From assembly GCF_002964975.1 (NCBI RefSeq), contig NZ_PSZM01000001.1, positions 186,001 to 250,000 of the forward strand: a stretch of DNA of 64,000 bases. Direction: 5' to 3'. Source of the stretch: Apibacter adventoris. GTDB taxonomy: Bacteria; Bacteroidota; Bacteroidia; Flavobacteriales; Weeksellaceae. Below, piece by piece: positions 1-9,368 of the stretch (its first letter is position 1; each line of letters begins with the position of its first letter). A model generated the notes under the pieces. That model worked only from the letters and a program-made list of their open reading frames with translations, did not search any database and had not been told where the DNA came from. The position numbers and the translations under genes are program-made.

Positions 1-1
1 G

Positions 2-730
2 CCTTTAATTACTTTTTATAGATTATATACAACCATCCATCAATATGATATACCAAAAGATGAATATATAGCAGTATATAAACCTTTATTTAATAAAAAA
101 CTTCATGATTTGAAATTTAAACTTTTTTTGGGACAAATCAACTTAATAAAATCCTATCTTTCTTATGAGGAAGAGTCTTTGGACAAAGGTACAGGAAAAA
201 TATTTTTTTCTGATATAAATGCTACTATTAAAAATGTTTCCAGCGGATACAAGGTTAATTCCCTTCCTGATGTAAGTGTTGACTTTAAAAGTAAATTTAT
301 GGATTCAGCTCAGCTATCCGCATTATGGAAATTTAATGTAATGAATACTCAAGGAAATTTCTCTGTTTTGGGAACAATCAAGCATCTACCTGCACAAAAA
401 TTAAATATGTTTATAAAACCCTATTTGCACGTTTCTGCGGATGGAATTATTGATCAGACCTTATTTAACTTTAAAGGGAATGAAAATACAGGAAATGGCT
501 CTTTTGGCATGGAGTACAAAGACCTTAAAATTTCTATATATAAAAACAACGGAAAGGAAGAAAAGAAATTATTATCCTCTCTTGCCAATCTTGCTGTGAA
601 GGATAACAATGGTGATTCTTTAAAAATATATACAATTAAAGAACTAACAAGGTCTAAAGATAAATCTTTTTTTAATTTTTTATGGAAAATGACACTTAGT
701 GGTCTTAAAGAAGCTTTATTTATATTTTAA
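2..730 (+). CDS. C-terminal part of an AsmA/DUF748-like protein (cut by window edge)
   Basis: The reading frame is open from base 2 to the stop at 728-730, so about 242 C-terminal residues are visible and the true start lies outside. A TTG at 110 is internal and not a credible start, because the same frame continues upstream without a stop. The segment is rich in beta-strand-like alternation and ends with a DUF748-like tail (GMEYKDLKISIY near 60 residues before the end). From memory this resembles the C-termini of large AsmA-type envelope proteins of flavobacteria, which act at the periplasm/outer membrane in lipid or protein transport. The assignment is tentative; the presence of a protein-coding C-terminus is certain. 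Confidence 0.6.
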   Translation, partial: PLITFYRLYTTIHQYDIPKDEYIAVYKPLFNKKLHDLKFKLFLGQINLIKSYLSYEEESLDKGTGKIFFSDINATIKNVSSGYKVNSLPDVSVDFKSKFMDSAQLSALWKFNVMNTQGNFSVLGTIKHLPAQKLNMFIKPYLHVSADGIIDQTLFNFKGNENTGNGSFGMEYKDLKISIYKNNGKEEKKLLSSLANLAVKDNNGDSLKIYTIKELTRSKDKSFFNFLWKMTLSGLKEALFIF

Positions 731-962
731 ATCTCTCTTATTTTAAATATATTTTTAGAATACTGAAGAAAAATAATATATGATATGAAAATTTATAATT
801 TACTCAATAACATATATTTATAAATAAACCAACAAATTAAACACCTATTTTTTTTACTATTTTAAGAAATCTAATATATAAATAAATTATTTAATCAGTT
901 ATTTATATTCATTAAATAAAAAATAAATATTCTTTTTTTTCGTTATTCAATATTCAGAATCT

Positions 963-970
963 TACTTTTG
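963..970 (+). promoter_or_regulatory. Candidate -7 promoter element TACTTTTG
   Basis: Matches the Bacteroidota TAnnTTTG -7 consensus and sits 26 bases before an ATG at 996 that opens a broken lipoprotein-like frame. No clear -33 TTG was seen. Confidence 0.35.
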
Positions 971-995
971 AGATTAAAAAATAAAACATAATTAC

Positions 996-1090
996 ATGAA
1001 AAAAAAGAATCTTCTTCAACTTTTATAATAACCTTAAAGAATTTATTAATTTTAGGTATCCTAAGCTTATCATGATTTTGGAAACCAAAA
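996..1090 (+). pseudogene. Possible relic of a lipoprotein N-terminus
   Basis: An ATG at 996 reads MKKKNLLQLL and then meets TAA at 1026. Shifting one base, the frame from 1025 continues IITLKNLLILGILSLS and then TGA (1073-1075) exactly where a lipobox Cys (TGT/TGC) would be expected, followed by FWKPK. The combination of basic start, hydrophobic core and broken LSLS-Cys box looks like a dead lipoprotein signal peptide behind the promoter at 963. The rest of 731-1176 is AT-rich spacer with no gene that I can see. The call rests on pattern only and could be chance in AT-rich DNA. Confidence 0.3.
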
Positions 1091-1176
1091 TAAAACTTAA
1101 AAAAATAGTTTATTTATTTTAATGCGCCTTTTACTACAAAAAATTAAATCAACTCTATATAAAATATATAAATCTA

Positions 1177-2706
1177 ATGACTATGAAAAAATCATTATTA
1201 TTTACTTTTTTTATGATTACAATGAGCTTCATCCAAGCTCAAATACAAGACTTAGCTAGTTTAGCTGTTGGAGAAATTATAGGAAGCAATATCTTATATG
1301 ATTCTCAAGATCAAGTTTATGGATACATTTACTTTTTCAACCAAGGAGAAGTAGATAAAGATAACATTCAAATGGAATATGTAATTTTAGATAAAAATTT
1401 AAATAAGGTATCTAATAATACATTTATAAGAAAAAAATATCATAGATTATTATCTCAAAATTATATTTCTTGCTCTCTCATAAACAATAATGAATTATTA
1501 TTAAAATTCGAACTTAACTATAAGACATTAACATTTGAATCTTATTGTATTATATATATAAAAGAAAAAACTATATCGCCAGATTATTGGTATAAAAATG
1601 GAGATATTATAGAAATATCCAAAAATAAAACTGAATTTAATAAACAGTTAAAAAAAGTTAAATATAAAGGATCAATTTATGTAGATAGAAAGCATAATGC
1701 CATTTGTATTATAGAAAGACAGGAAACCAAAAAGCATTTAAATAAATTTATACGTTACTATAATACGAAAAATGAATTATTATGGAGCTATGAATATAAT
1801 CCTGTGCAAAAAATCAATATTTTTAATACTGTGGCTATTGAAAATATTTCTCAAAATAATATATACCTTTTAGAATGCAATTATAATATATATCCTTTAG
1901 AATATAAAATTATCGCATTAGACCCTACAAATGGAAAAAAGAAATATGAATATATATTTGAAAATACAAGAAGTAAATATAATCATACTTTAATTTCTAA
2001 AGAAATTAATAATCAACTTATTATTTGCGGATCCTATTCTAAATTTTTGAAAAACTCTAATTTTAATCTGGAAAAAAATTTAGGTTTTTTTAAAATTGTA
2101 CTAGATAATAATGGAAAAGAAATATTTAAAAAATACTCTCAATGGAATGAATTTAATAAACAAATAGAAATAGATAAAAATGGAAGAGTAGAAAAAAATT
2201 TCCGTTTATTACCCACCAGTTTTTATATTTTTAAAGATGGTACTATATCTATTTTAACAGAAAAATATAAACCTGAAAAAAACGGTATATGGCTTCCTAT
2301 TCCTATTATTGGTGAGATAACCCAAGGAGTTACTAAAGCGAATAGAAAAACTACAGATTTTATTTTATTTTCTATGGATAAAGATTTTAATTTTAAATCT
2401 GTAAAAACAATTCAAAAGGAGCTAACCAAAGGTTATAGTCATGATTATTTATTTTCTCAATATATAAAAAATGATACAGGTATTGCTTTCTTTTTTATAG
2501 ATTATTTAAAATCCGAGAAAAAATGGATATTAGGGGTAAACACTATTATAAATGGAAAAATTAAAGAAGAAAAAATTCCTATTTATTCTAAAGAAGATAA
2601 ATATACTATATTCCCTATTAAAGCAAAAGAAGGATATATTATATTAAATGAATACAATGAAAAAGAAAAATATAATCAAATACGTTTAGAAAAAATAAAT
2701 TTCTAA
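1177..2706 (+). CDS. Secreted protein of unknown function, 509 aa
   Basis: Residues 1-22 (MTMKKS then a hydrophobic stretch ending IQAQ) form a typical flavobacterial Sec signal peptide with cleavage after AQ; a second Met at residue 3 (1183) is an equally good start. The mature part has repeated short beta-strand stretches, many Lys, Asn, Ile and Tyr, and no transmembrane segment, so it could fold as a beta-propeller-like periplasmic or exported protein. From memory it resembles long secreted flavobacterial proteins of the DUF6770 type, unverified. Codon use is even more A/T-rich than in the neighbouring housekeeping genes. It is convergent with the M48 protease gene and shares a terminator with it. 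No function is claimed. Confidence 0.85.
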   Translation: MTMKKSLLFTFFMITMSFIQAQIQDLASLAVGEIIGSNILYDSQDQVYGYIYFFNQGEVDKDNIQMEYVILDKNLNKVSNNTFIRKKYHRLLSQNYISCSLINNNELLLKFELNYKTLTFESYCIIYIKEKTISPDYWYKNGDIIEISKNKTEFNKQLKKVKYKGSIYVDRKHNAICIIERQETKKHLNKFIRYYNTKNELLWSYEYNPVQKINIFNTVAIENISQNNIYLLECNYNIYPLEYKIIALDPTNGKKKYEYIFENTRSKYNHTLISKEINNQLIICGSYSKFLKNSNFNLEKNLGFFKIVLDNNGKEIFKKYSQWNEFNKQIEIDKNGRVEKNFRLLPTSFYIFKDGTISILTEKYKPEKNGIWLPIPIIGEITQGVTKANRKTTDFILFSMDKDFNFKSVKTIQKELTKGYSHDYLFSQYIKNDTGIAFFFIDYLKSEKKWILGVNTIINGKIKEEKIPIYSKEDKYTIFPIKAKEGYIILNEYNEKEKYNQIRLEKINF

Positions 2707-2737
2707 TATTAGAAATTTATTGTTATCTTAATTATAT

Positions 2738-2770
2738 ACAAAAAGCATCTACTAAGAAGATGCTTTTTGT
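2738..2770. terminator. Bidirectional hairpin terminator between convergent genes
   Basis: Perfect 13-bp inverted repeat, acaaaaagcatct (2738-2750) and agatgctttttgt (2758-2770), loop of 7. A/T runs at both arms let it work on both strands. It overlaps the last codons of the minus-strand M48 gene, whose stop is at 2752-2754. Confidence 0.85.
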
Positions 2771-4056
2771 GTATAATAATCTGTTATATTTTTAATTTCA
2801 TCTAAAGATAAATTCCACATAAAATTTAAAAACTGCTGATAGCTTTCCGACTGTTTTTTAGGATCTACTCTTTCTAAATATCTGTTTAACTGATAATTTT
2901 TTCTTCCTTCATATATTTTTTCAAAACATTTCCCTAACCATTCTTTATAATATATATCTTTTATATTTTCTTGTAAACGTATCAAACACAAATAAATCCC
3001 CAATCCATACTCTTCAAAAAAATACATTGAAGGTACTTGTTCATTTTTAGCTATTCCCTGCAAATTTTTTAATGCAGTACTAGATATAGATTTTTTTGAT
3101 TTTTTTTCTAATTCAGGAAAATCTTTTTTTAACCGATCAATCCTGTTTTTCAATTCAGGATGTGAAGAAAGTGAATCCTTATTTAATTTTTCTTTATACA
3201 AGGAATAATCGTATTGCGAAAAACCTTCTTTATTCAACCACTCATCTCTAAATGACTGGTTTGGCAAATTAAACACTTTTTTATATGTTCCAATATTTAA
3301 TCCTTTAGGTTTTAGAGTATCATACTTTGCCATTAATTGTAAAGCCTCTATAAAAGCCCCTTGGTTATAAGAAGAAGCTTTTACTAAAATTACACCTAAT
3401 GAATCCGCTGAATATTCATTTTTTTTGCTTAATTCACCAGTAGCATATAACTTATTTTTAATTAAATCAAAGGCTATCCTGCTCTTATTGTATTTTTGTT
3501 TTTTTATACTCTTTGCTTCTCCTTTAGACTTTGAGGATAATTCATTTTTTATTAAATACAATTGTTTTTTTAAAGAATGTTCTAAAATTTTATGAGAGAG
3601 TTCATGTGAAACAACTGCAGCTAACTGATCGTCATTACTTAACCAATGAAACAATCCCATATTTAAAACAAAAGTCCCATCGGGTAGGCAATATGCATTT
3701 AAACTAGGATCTTTTGAAATTAATATTTGGGTATTATTTGGAATTAATGGGTTATCCTTCCTTAAATTGGCTAACATTTGATTGGAATAGTCTATAAAAC
3801 GAGAATCAAAACAAAAAGTCCCTTTTTTTATTTCCTCTTCAAAATCTTTAAAAAAACCTTCATATTCTTTAACCATTAATTTTCCTTCTTTTCCAGAATA
3901 TTGTTTTTTTATAGATTCTATATATTGTTTATTGGATTTTTTAAAAGCGGAAACAGCTAAATCTCTTTCACTTTTATCTGCTGTATCTATAGGGATATAT
4001 TTTTGAGAAAAAATAATACCTGAATAAAAAATAAATAATATTTTAATAAATTTCAT
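2752..4056 (-). CDS. Secreted M48-family zinc metalloprotease, 434 aa
   Basis: An N-terminal signal peptide (MKFIKILFIF... ending IIFSQ, residues 1-18) directs the protein to the periplasm. The zinc motif HELSH is at residues 151-155 inside AAVVSHELSHKILEH, and the third ligand is probably Glu214 in NEYSAD, which together are diagnostic of the M48 (HtpX/BepA/LoiP-like) family. Periplasmic M48 proteases take part in quality control of outer-membrane proteins. The C-terminal 150 residues are Lys-rich and helical and not recognised. It is transcribed alone, with a promoter just upstream (4076-4107), and its 3' end lies inside the shared terminator hairpin. Confidence 0.88.
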   Translation of the reverse strand: MKFIKILFIFYSGIIFSQKYIPIDTADKSERDLAVSAFKKSNKQYIESIKKQYSGKEGKLMVKEYEGFFKDFEEEIKKGTFCFDSRFIDYSNQMLANLRKDNPLIPNNTQILISKDPSLNAYCLPDGTFVLNMGLFHWLSNDDQLAAVVSHELSHKILEHSLKKQLYLIKNELSSKSKGEAKSIKKQKYNKSRIAFDLIKNKLYATGELSKKNEYSADSLGVILVKASSYNQGAFIEALQLMAKYDTLKPKGLNIGTYKKVFNLPNQSFRDEWLNKEGFSQYDYSLYKEKLNKDSLSSHPELKNRIDRLKKDFPELEKKSKKSISSTALKNLQGIAKNEQVPSMYFFEEYGLGIYLCLIRLQENIKDIYYKEWLGKCFEKIYEGRKNYQLNRYLERVDPKKQSESYQQFLNFMWNLSLDEIKNITDYYTQKASS

Positions 4057-4075
4057 AGTAGATAATAATTTGAAC

Positions 4076-4107
4076 CAAATTTAAACTTTTAATTAAATTA
4101 AATACAA
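4076..4107 (-). promoter_or_regulatory. Promoter of the M48 protease gene
   Basis: On the minus strand TAAATTTG (4083-4076) is preceded by TTG (4107-4105) with a 21-base spacer, a good match to the Bacteroidota -33/-7 promoter. The predicted start of transcription is about 13 bases before the ATG. Confidence 0.6.
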
Positions 4108-4146
4108 ATCAAAATCACAAAAAACATTTATTTAAAACCTAAATTG

Positions 4147-4154
4147 TAACTTTG
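4147..4154 (+). promoter_or_regulatory. -7 promoter element TAACTTTG of metH2
   Basis: Consensus TAnnTTTG, 14 bases before the metH2 ATG at 4169, leaving a leader of only a few bases. No -33 TTG at the usual distance. Confidence 0.55.
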
Positions 4155-4168
4155 TATACTTTTAAATT

Positions 4169-6838
4169 ATGCAAGAATCATTAAAATTATCTGGTCTAGA
4201 ATCTTTCATTTTATCTTCTGATATTAACTTTATTAATATTGGTGAAAGAACAAATGTTACAGGTTCAAGAAAATTTCTTAATCTTATTAAAAATGAAAAA
4301 TATGATGAAGCTCTTTCTGTTGCCAGAGATCAGGTAGAAGGAGGCGCTCAGATTATTGACATTTGTATGGATGAAGGATTAATAGATGGAGTTAAAGCAA
4401 TGACTACATTTCTTCGATTAATTGCTTCAGAACCAGATATAGCAAGGGTGCCTATAATGATTGATTCATCTAACTGGGAAATTATTGAGTGCGGATTAAA
4501 AAATCTGCAAGGTAAAGGAATAGTTAACTCCATTAGCTTAAAAGAAGGTGAAAAAGAATTTATAAAAAAAGCTAAAATTATTAAACGATATGGAGCTGCT
4601 ATGATTATTATGGCTTTTGACGAAGATGGACAAGCCGATAATCTGGAAAAACGAAAAATTATATCCAAACGCTCCTATGAAATTTTAGTTCATCAGTTAG
4701 GTATTAATCCTTCCGATATTATTTTTGATCTCAATATTTTTCCAGTAGGTACCGGAATGCAGGAACACCGAAGAAATGCCCTTGATTTTTTTGAAGCCAC
4801 TTATTGGGTCAAAAAAAACTTACCCGGATGTTTAGTTTCCGGTGGGGTAAGTAATGTATCTTTTTCGTTCAGAGGAAATAACAAAGTAAGGGAATCAATT
4901 AATGCCGCTTTTCTTTATCATGCTATTAAATATGGTATGGATATGGGAATTGTTAATCCAACTCAAATAGCTATATATCAAGAAATAGAACCTGAATTAC
5001 TAAAAAAAATTGAAGATGTATTATTTGATAAAAATGAAGAAGCTACAGAAAAACTGATTGAATATGCTGAAAATATTTCTCAAGATAAAACTATAAGTCA
5101 TGAAAATAAAATTGAAGAATGGAGAACTTTTCCTGTAAATAAACGTTTGGAATTTGCTTTAATAAAAGGAAATACTGATCATATAGAAGAAGATGTTGAA
5201 GAAGCTCGTTTACAAGCTGCTCGTCCCTTAGATGTTATCGAAGGCCCCTTAATGGATGGAATGAACACGGTTGGAGAGCTCTTTGGCTCCGGAAAAATGT
5301 TTCTTCCACAAGTAGTAAAAACAGCACGAGTAATGAAAAAGGCAGTAGCTTATTTACAACCTTTTATTGAAGCAGAGAAATCTGGAGAAGCTCAATCAAA
5401 TGGCAAAATATTAATGGCTACCGTAAAAGGAGATGTGCATGATATCGGGAAAAATATAGTTGGCGTAGTTTTAGCTTGCAATAACTATGAAATCATAGAT
5501 TTAGGAGTTATGGTTCCCAAGGAAAAAATTTTACAAACCGCTATTGAACAAAAAGTAGATATCATTGGATTAAGCGGTTTAATAACTCCGTCTTTAGATG
5601 AAATGATAGAAGTAGTAAAAGAACTAGAAAAAAGAAATTTGAAATTTCCTGTAATGATCGGAGGAGCTACTACCTCTAAAATTCACACTGCTTTAAAAAT
5701 AGCACCATCATATAGCTATACTACTATACACGTTTTAGACGCTTCCAAATCTGTAACTGTTGCTTCATCTCTTTTATCTTCTCAAAAAGAAAAATTCACA
5801 AAGGAAATAAAAGAAGAATATGAACATTTAAGAAATAATTACCTCAACCGAAGTGTAGATAAAGAATATTTAAGTCTTGCAGATGCCCGTAAAAATAAAT
5901 TTAAAATTGATTGGGCCAAGTTTACTCCATTCAAACCTAAGAAATTGGGAATTCAAGTTATAAATAACATAAATTTGGAGGAGCTATCAGAATACTTTGA
6001 CTGGCAACCTTTTTTCAAATCTTGGGAATTAACCGGTAAATTTCCACAAATACTAACAGATCCAATAGTAGGTAAAGAAGCTTCTATTCTTTATAAAGAT
6101 GCCAAGATTTTATTAGCTAAAATCATAAAAGAAAAATTATTACAACCTAAAGCTGTAATTGGTTTATTTGCAGCAAATTCCAATGAAAAAGATGATATTG
6201 AGCTATATGATGAAAAAGGAAATTTTCTAAATATTTTTAGAACTTTGCGCCAACAATCTAAAAAAACAGCCAATGCATCAAATTTTGCATTATCTGATTT
6301 TATTTTACCAAAAAATTCTGAGTCTATCCATGATTATATTGGTTGTTTTGCAGTAACTATTTTCGGAGCTGAACAATTAGCTAAACATTTTGAAAAAGAA
6401 AATGATGATTATTCAGCTATTATGACTAAAGCCTTATCTGATCGTTTTGCTGAAGCTCTTGCGGAATATATGCACGCAAAAGTACGAAAAGAAATTTGGG
6501 GATATGCTCCAGATGAATCCTTAGAGAATGAATCCTTAATAAAAGAAAAATATCAAGGCATACGTCCTGCCCCTGGTTATCCTGCTTGTCCGGATCACCT
6601 GGAAAAACTTACTATTTGGGAATTATTAGATGTAAAAGATAGTATTGGCTGTGAACTAACCGAAAATTTAGCCATGTTTCCGGCCTCTTCTGTTTCAGGA
6701 TATTATTTTGCTAATCCACAATCCAAATATTTTGGCTTAGGTAAAATTACTTTAGAGCAAATAGAAGACTATGCAAAACGAAAAGAAATAGATTTAGAGC
6801 AAGCTAAATACTGGTTAAAACCTAATATTGCTCAATAA
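4169..6838 (+). CDS. metH: Cobalamin-dependent methionine synthase, pterin/B12/activation half (MetH2)
   Basis: This 889-residue protein carries the C-terminal modules of MetH: a methyltetrahydrofolate (pterin) domain starting at [15 protein letters not shown] (about residue 22), the cap and B12 Rossmann domains with the cobalamin-ligating motif DVHDIG (422-427, axial His424), and the S-adenosylmethionine-dependent reactivation domain with [12 protein letters not shown] at about 799-810. The N-terminal homocysteine/zinc domain is missing here and is encoded separately at 25701-26693, so the two gene products must work together to transfer methyl from 5-methyl-THF through cobalamin to homocysteine. 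A split MetH is common in Bacteroidota, usually with the two halves adjacent; here they are about 19 kb apart and in the opposite order. Confidence 0.97.
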   Translation: MQESLKLSGLESFILSSDINFINIGERTNVTGSRKFLNLIKNEKYDEALSVARDQVEGGAQIIDICMDEGLIDGVKAMTTFLRLIASEPDIARVPIMIDSSNWEIIECGLKNLQGKGIVNSISLKEGEKEFIKKAKIIKRYGAAMIIMAFDEDGQADNLEKRKIISKRSYEILVHQLGINPSDIIFDLNIFPVGTGMQEHRRNALDFFEATYWVKKNLPGCLVSGGVSNVSFSFRGNNKVRESINAAFLYHAIKYGMDMGIVNPTQIAIYQEIEPELLKKIEDVLFDKNEEATEKLIEYAENISQDKTISHENKIEEWRTFPVNKRLEFALIKGNTDHIEEDVEEARLQAARPLDVIEGPLMDGMNTVGELFGSGKMFLPQVVKTARVMKKAVAYLQPFIEAEKSGEAQSNGKILMATVKGDVHDIGKNIVGVVLACNNYEIIDLGVMVPKEKILQTAIEQKVDIIGLSGLITPSLDEMIEVVKELEKRNLKFPVMIGGATTSKIHTALKIAPSYSYTTIHVLDASKSVTVASSLLSSQKEKFTKEIKEEYEHLRNNYLNRSVDKEYLSLADARKNKFKIDWAKFTPFKPKKLGIQVINNINLEELSEYFDWQPFFKSWELTGKFPQILTDPIVGKEASILYKDAKILLAKIIKEKLLQPKAVIGLFAANSNEKDDIELYDEKGNFLNIFRTLRQQSKKTANASNFALSDFILPKNSESIHDYIGCFAVTIFGAEQLAKHFEKENDDYSAIMTKALSDRFAEALAEYMHAKVRKEIWGYAPDESLENESLIKEKYQGIRPAPGYPACPDHLEKLTIWELLDVKDSIGCELTENLAMFPASSVSGYYFANPQSKYFGLGKITLEQIEDYAKRKEIDLEQAKYWLKPNIAQ

Positions 6839-7194
6839 AATATTCTAAAAAGAACAATATAAATCTAAAAAATCCAAAATTATAAATCTTAAACTTTAGA
6901 AAATTCGCATTTTATATACTATTTTAATCTATTATATCAATTTTAAAAAAGAATGCAACATTTCTAAATGTTTAAACCTTGATTAAATAATATTTTAACA
7001 CTTTATAACTAATTATTTTTAAATAAACCTTTCTATTTATTTAAAACAATTTAACAATAACTATATTTCACTCATTAAATCACTCAATCACTTATAATGA
7101 ATTTAAAAAATTATGAACTATAATCTATAAAAATAACCCTTATTAGGTACTGATATCTAAATAATAAGAATATGATATTCTAAAAAAGAAACTG
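6839..7194. other. AT-rich spacer, no gene seen
   Basis: About 360 bases between metH2 and the response regulator. All frames are short and broken. Two TCTAA motifs (7156 and 7179) resemble the boxes upstream of the RND operon but are 23 bases apart rather than 22, so autoregulation is only a possibility. Confidence 0.5.
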
Positions 7195-7202
7195 TAAATT
7201 TG
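7195..7202 (+). promoter_or_regulatory. -7 promoter element TAAATTTG of the two-component genes
   Basis: Perfect TAnnTTTG ending six bases before the ATG at 7208, so transcription would start at or within a base or two of the ATG and give an almost leaderless mRNA. Confidence 0.55.
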
Positions 7203-7207
7203 CACTT

Positions 7208-7885
7208 ATGAATATTCTTCTGGTTGAAGACGATTTAAGAGTTTCTGAACTTATAAAAAGAGGTTTGGATGAACAAGGTTTTAACACTACTCAAGCCTAT
7301 GATGGCTTAACCGGGAAAAAACTAATTTTAACACAAGAATTTAATTTACTAATTACTGATATTATATTACCGAAAATAAACGGATTAGACCTTTGTAAAG
7401 AAATAAGAAACTTAAAACCAGAACTTCCTATATTAATGTTAACAGCCTTAGGAACTACGGATGATAAAATAGAAGGGTTTGATGCTGGTGCAGATGATTA
7501 TTTGGTAAAGCCTTTTGAAATGAGGGAATTAGTTGCTAGAATAAAAGCTATCTTAAAAAGAAGCTTAAAAAATAAATCCGAAATTATTTTAAGATTTTCC
7601 GATTTAGAAATGAATTTAAAAACCAAAATTGTAAAAAGAAATAATAAAGAGCTAAGCCTAACCCTTAAAGAATTTAAACTTCTGGAATTTTTATTACAAA
7701 ATCAGGGAAGAGTAATTTCAAGAAAAGAAATTGCAGAAAAAGTATGGAACACTCATTTTGATACCGGAACAAACTTTATTGATGTTTATATTAATTACTT
7801 ACGAAAAAAAGTTGACAAAGAATTTGACAATAAGTTAATTCATACAAAATCAGGAATGGGTTTTATTTTAAAATCTGAAGAATGA
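7208..7885 (+). CDS. OmpR-family response regulator (CusR-like), 225 aa
   Basis: Residues 1-115 are a receiver domain with the acidic pair ED at 7-8, phospho-acceptor Asp51 (in ITDIILPKING), Thr79 and Lys101 (LVKPFEM). Residues about 125-225 are a winged-helix DNA-binding domain of the OmpR/PhoB class (LTLKEFKLLEFLL... RKEIAEKVW... YINYLRKKVD). Its stop overlaps the histidine kinase start by ATGA, so the two are co-translated. Because it sits directly before a metal RND efflux operon, it most likely activates that operon, binding the 11-bp-phased boxes at 9260-9299. The inducing metal cannot be read from the sequence. Confidence 0.93.
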   Translation: MNILLVEDDLRVSELIKRGLDEQGFNTTQAYDGLTGKKLILTQEFNLLITDIILPKINGLDLCKEIRNLKPELPILMLTALGTTDDKIEGFDAGADDYLVKPFEMRELVARIKAILKRSLKNKSEIILRFSDLEMNLKTKIVKRNNKELSLTLKEFKLLEFLLQNQGRVISRKEIAEKVWNTHFDTGTNFIDVYINYLRKKVDKEFDNKLIHTKSGMGFILKSEE

Positions 7886-9246
7886 AAATCCGTATCAAGC
7901 TTACCTTATTATTTTCACTTATAACAGCTACTCTACTTCTTATTTTTGCCTCTATCATTTATTACTCTGCAAAACACAACAGAGACAAAGAATTCTATTC
8001 CTTATTAAAAAAAGAAGCAATAACTAAAGCAAATCTCTTTTTTAAAGCCAAAGTTCCTGCCCAAACTCTGCAACAAATTTACCATAACAATTCCCAAACA
8101 ATTAATGAAGTAGAAGTTGCTATTTATGATAAAAATTTTAACCTTTTTTATCATGATGCAGTAGATATTGATTTTGTGAAAGAAACTCCTGAAATGATTA
8201 ATGAAATTTATAACAAAGGAGAAATAAAATTTCATCAGGGAGACTGGCAGGTAATAGGAATGGCGTATCTATTTGAAGGTAACAAGTATATAGTTACAGC
8301 TGCTTCCTATGATCTTTATGGATATAATGAATTAAGTTCTCTACTAAAAAACACATGTATTATATTTATTTTTTCAATCATTTTTATATTCATAGCGGGA
8401 TATTATTTTTCTAAAAAAGCATTTCAACCCGTTAAAGATTTGAATGATAAAATGAATGAAATATCTGCTAATCATTTAAATTTAAGATTGGACACAAAAC
8501 CAAATAAAGATGAACTATCAGAATTAGCTATTACTTTTAACCAAATGCTTATACGTTTAGAAAATTCATTTGAAGCACAAAAACATTTTGTTTGCAATAT
8601 TTCTCATGAGCTAAGAACCCCTTTAGCTGCTATAATAACCGAACTCGAACTTTCATTAACTAAAAATAAAACTTCCGAAGAATACAAAATAATACTTCTA
8701 AATTCCCTATCGGATGCAAAAAAAATTGCAAAATTATCCAACAATCTATTAGATTTTGCCAAAGCAAACTATGATCCTTCAGAAATAACTTTTAAGCCCA
8801 TACGAATAGATGAAATCTTAATAGAAGCATGCATACAAGTACAGCAAGCTAACCCAGAGTACAATGCAAGCCTATCTTTCAAAAATGATGTTAAATTTGA
8901 AAAAGAATTCATTATCAATGGAAATGAATATTTATTAAAAGTTGCTTTTGTAAATCTTATTGAAAATGGATGCAAATTTTCTGGAGATCATTTATGTAAA
9001 GTTTTCATATCATTCCTCCATAATATAATTCAAATTGAATTTAGAGATAATGGCATAGGCATTTCGCCAAAAGATATTCCTAATATTTTTACTCCTTTTT
9101 ACAGAGGCAAAAATAAAGAATATACTTATGGAAATGGAATAGGACTATCTTTAACCCAAAAAATCATCTGTTTACATTCTGGATCTATTACCGTTAACAA
9201 CAATTCAGACAAAGGAACAACCTTTATTTTACAACTCCCCTATTAG
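7882..9246 (+). CDS. Sensor histidine kinase, 454 aa
   Basis: Two membrane segments (about residues 8-30 and 157-176) enclose a periplasmic sensor loop of about 125 residues. A HAMP domain follows (about 177-230), then the HisKA domain with phospho-acceptor His242 in SHELRTPLAA and a HATPase domain with N box (NLIENGCKFS), G1 (DNGIGIS) and G2 (GNGIGLSL). It presumably senses envelope metal and phosphorylates the response regulator encoded just upstream. The periplasmic loop holds His, Asp and Glu but no Met- or Cys-rich cluster, so the ligand is not obvious. Start fixed by the 4-base ATGA overlap. Confidence 0.93.
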   Translation: MKIRIKLTLLFSLITATLLLIFASIIYYSAKHNRDKEFYSLLKKEAITKANLFFKAKVPAQTLQQIYHNNSQTINEVEVAIYDKNFNLFYHDAVDIDFVKETPEMINEIYNKGEIKFHQGDWQVIGMAYLFEGNKYIVTAASYDLYGYNELSSLLKNTCIIFIFSIIFIFIAGYYFSKKAFQPVKDLNDKMNEISANHLNLRLDTKPNKDELSELAITFNQMLIRLENSFEAQKHFVCNISHELRTPLAAIITELELSLTKNKTSEEYKIILLNSLSDAKKIAKLSNNLLDFAKANYDPSEITFKPIRIDEILIEACIQVQQANPEYNASLSFKNDVKFEKEFIINGNEYLLKVAFVNLIENGCKFSGDHLCKVFISFLHNIIQIEFRDNGIGISPKDIPNIFTPFYRGKNKEYTYGNGIGLSLTQKIICLHSGSITVNNNSDKGTTFILQLPY

Positions 9247-9259
9247 TAAAAAAATAACC

Positions 9260-9299
9260 TTCTAATAAAATTCTAATTTTTTTTTAAGAGGTTTCTAAT
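9260..9299 (+). promoter_or_regulatory. Four 11-bp-phased direct repeats, probable response-regulator site
   Basis: The heptamer TTCTAAT occurs at 9260-9266, 9271-9277 and 9293-9299; the in-phase position 9282-9288 holds a 5/7 match (TTTTAAG). Spacing is exactly 11 bp throughout, as in PhoB/OmpR-type tandem sites read from one DNA face. The last box ends where the -33 element of the promoter at 9322 would lie, a position typical for activation. Confidence 0.6.
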
Positions 9300-9321
9300 A
9301 ACCAACTACAAACCGTTCGCC

Positions 9322-9329
9322 TAGATTTG
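9322..9329 (+). promoter_or_regulatory. -7 promoter element TAGATTTG of the RND efflux operon
   Basis: Consensus TAnnTTTG without a -33 TTG; the phased boxes occupy that place, which suggests an activator-dependent promoter. It overlaps a possible TTG start at 9327, ruling that codon out as the translation start. Confidence 0.6.
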
Positions 9330-9368
9330 CAGAAAAAAAAGAGGTTCACTAAATCAAAAGCGGAGATC

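Noticed and set aside
4348-4668. Minus-strand open frame opposite metH2, and other long antisense frames such as 11106-11318 and 13074-13283
   Set aside because: They mirror conserved genes, have no signals or family features, and are expected shadows of the opposite strand.
9327-9368. Upstream TTG start for the RND adaptor
   Set aside because: It overlaps the -7 promoter element, and the later ATG gives a proper lipoprotein signal peptide.
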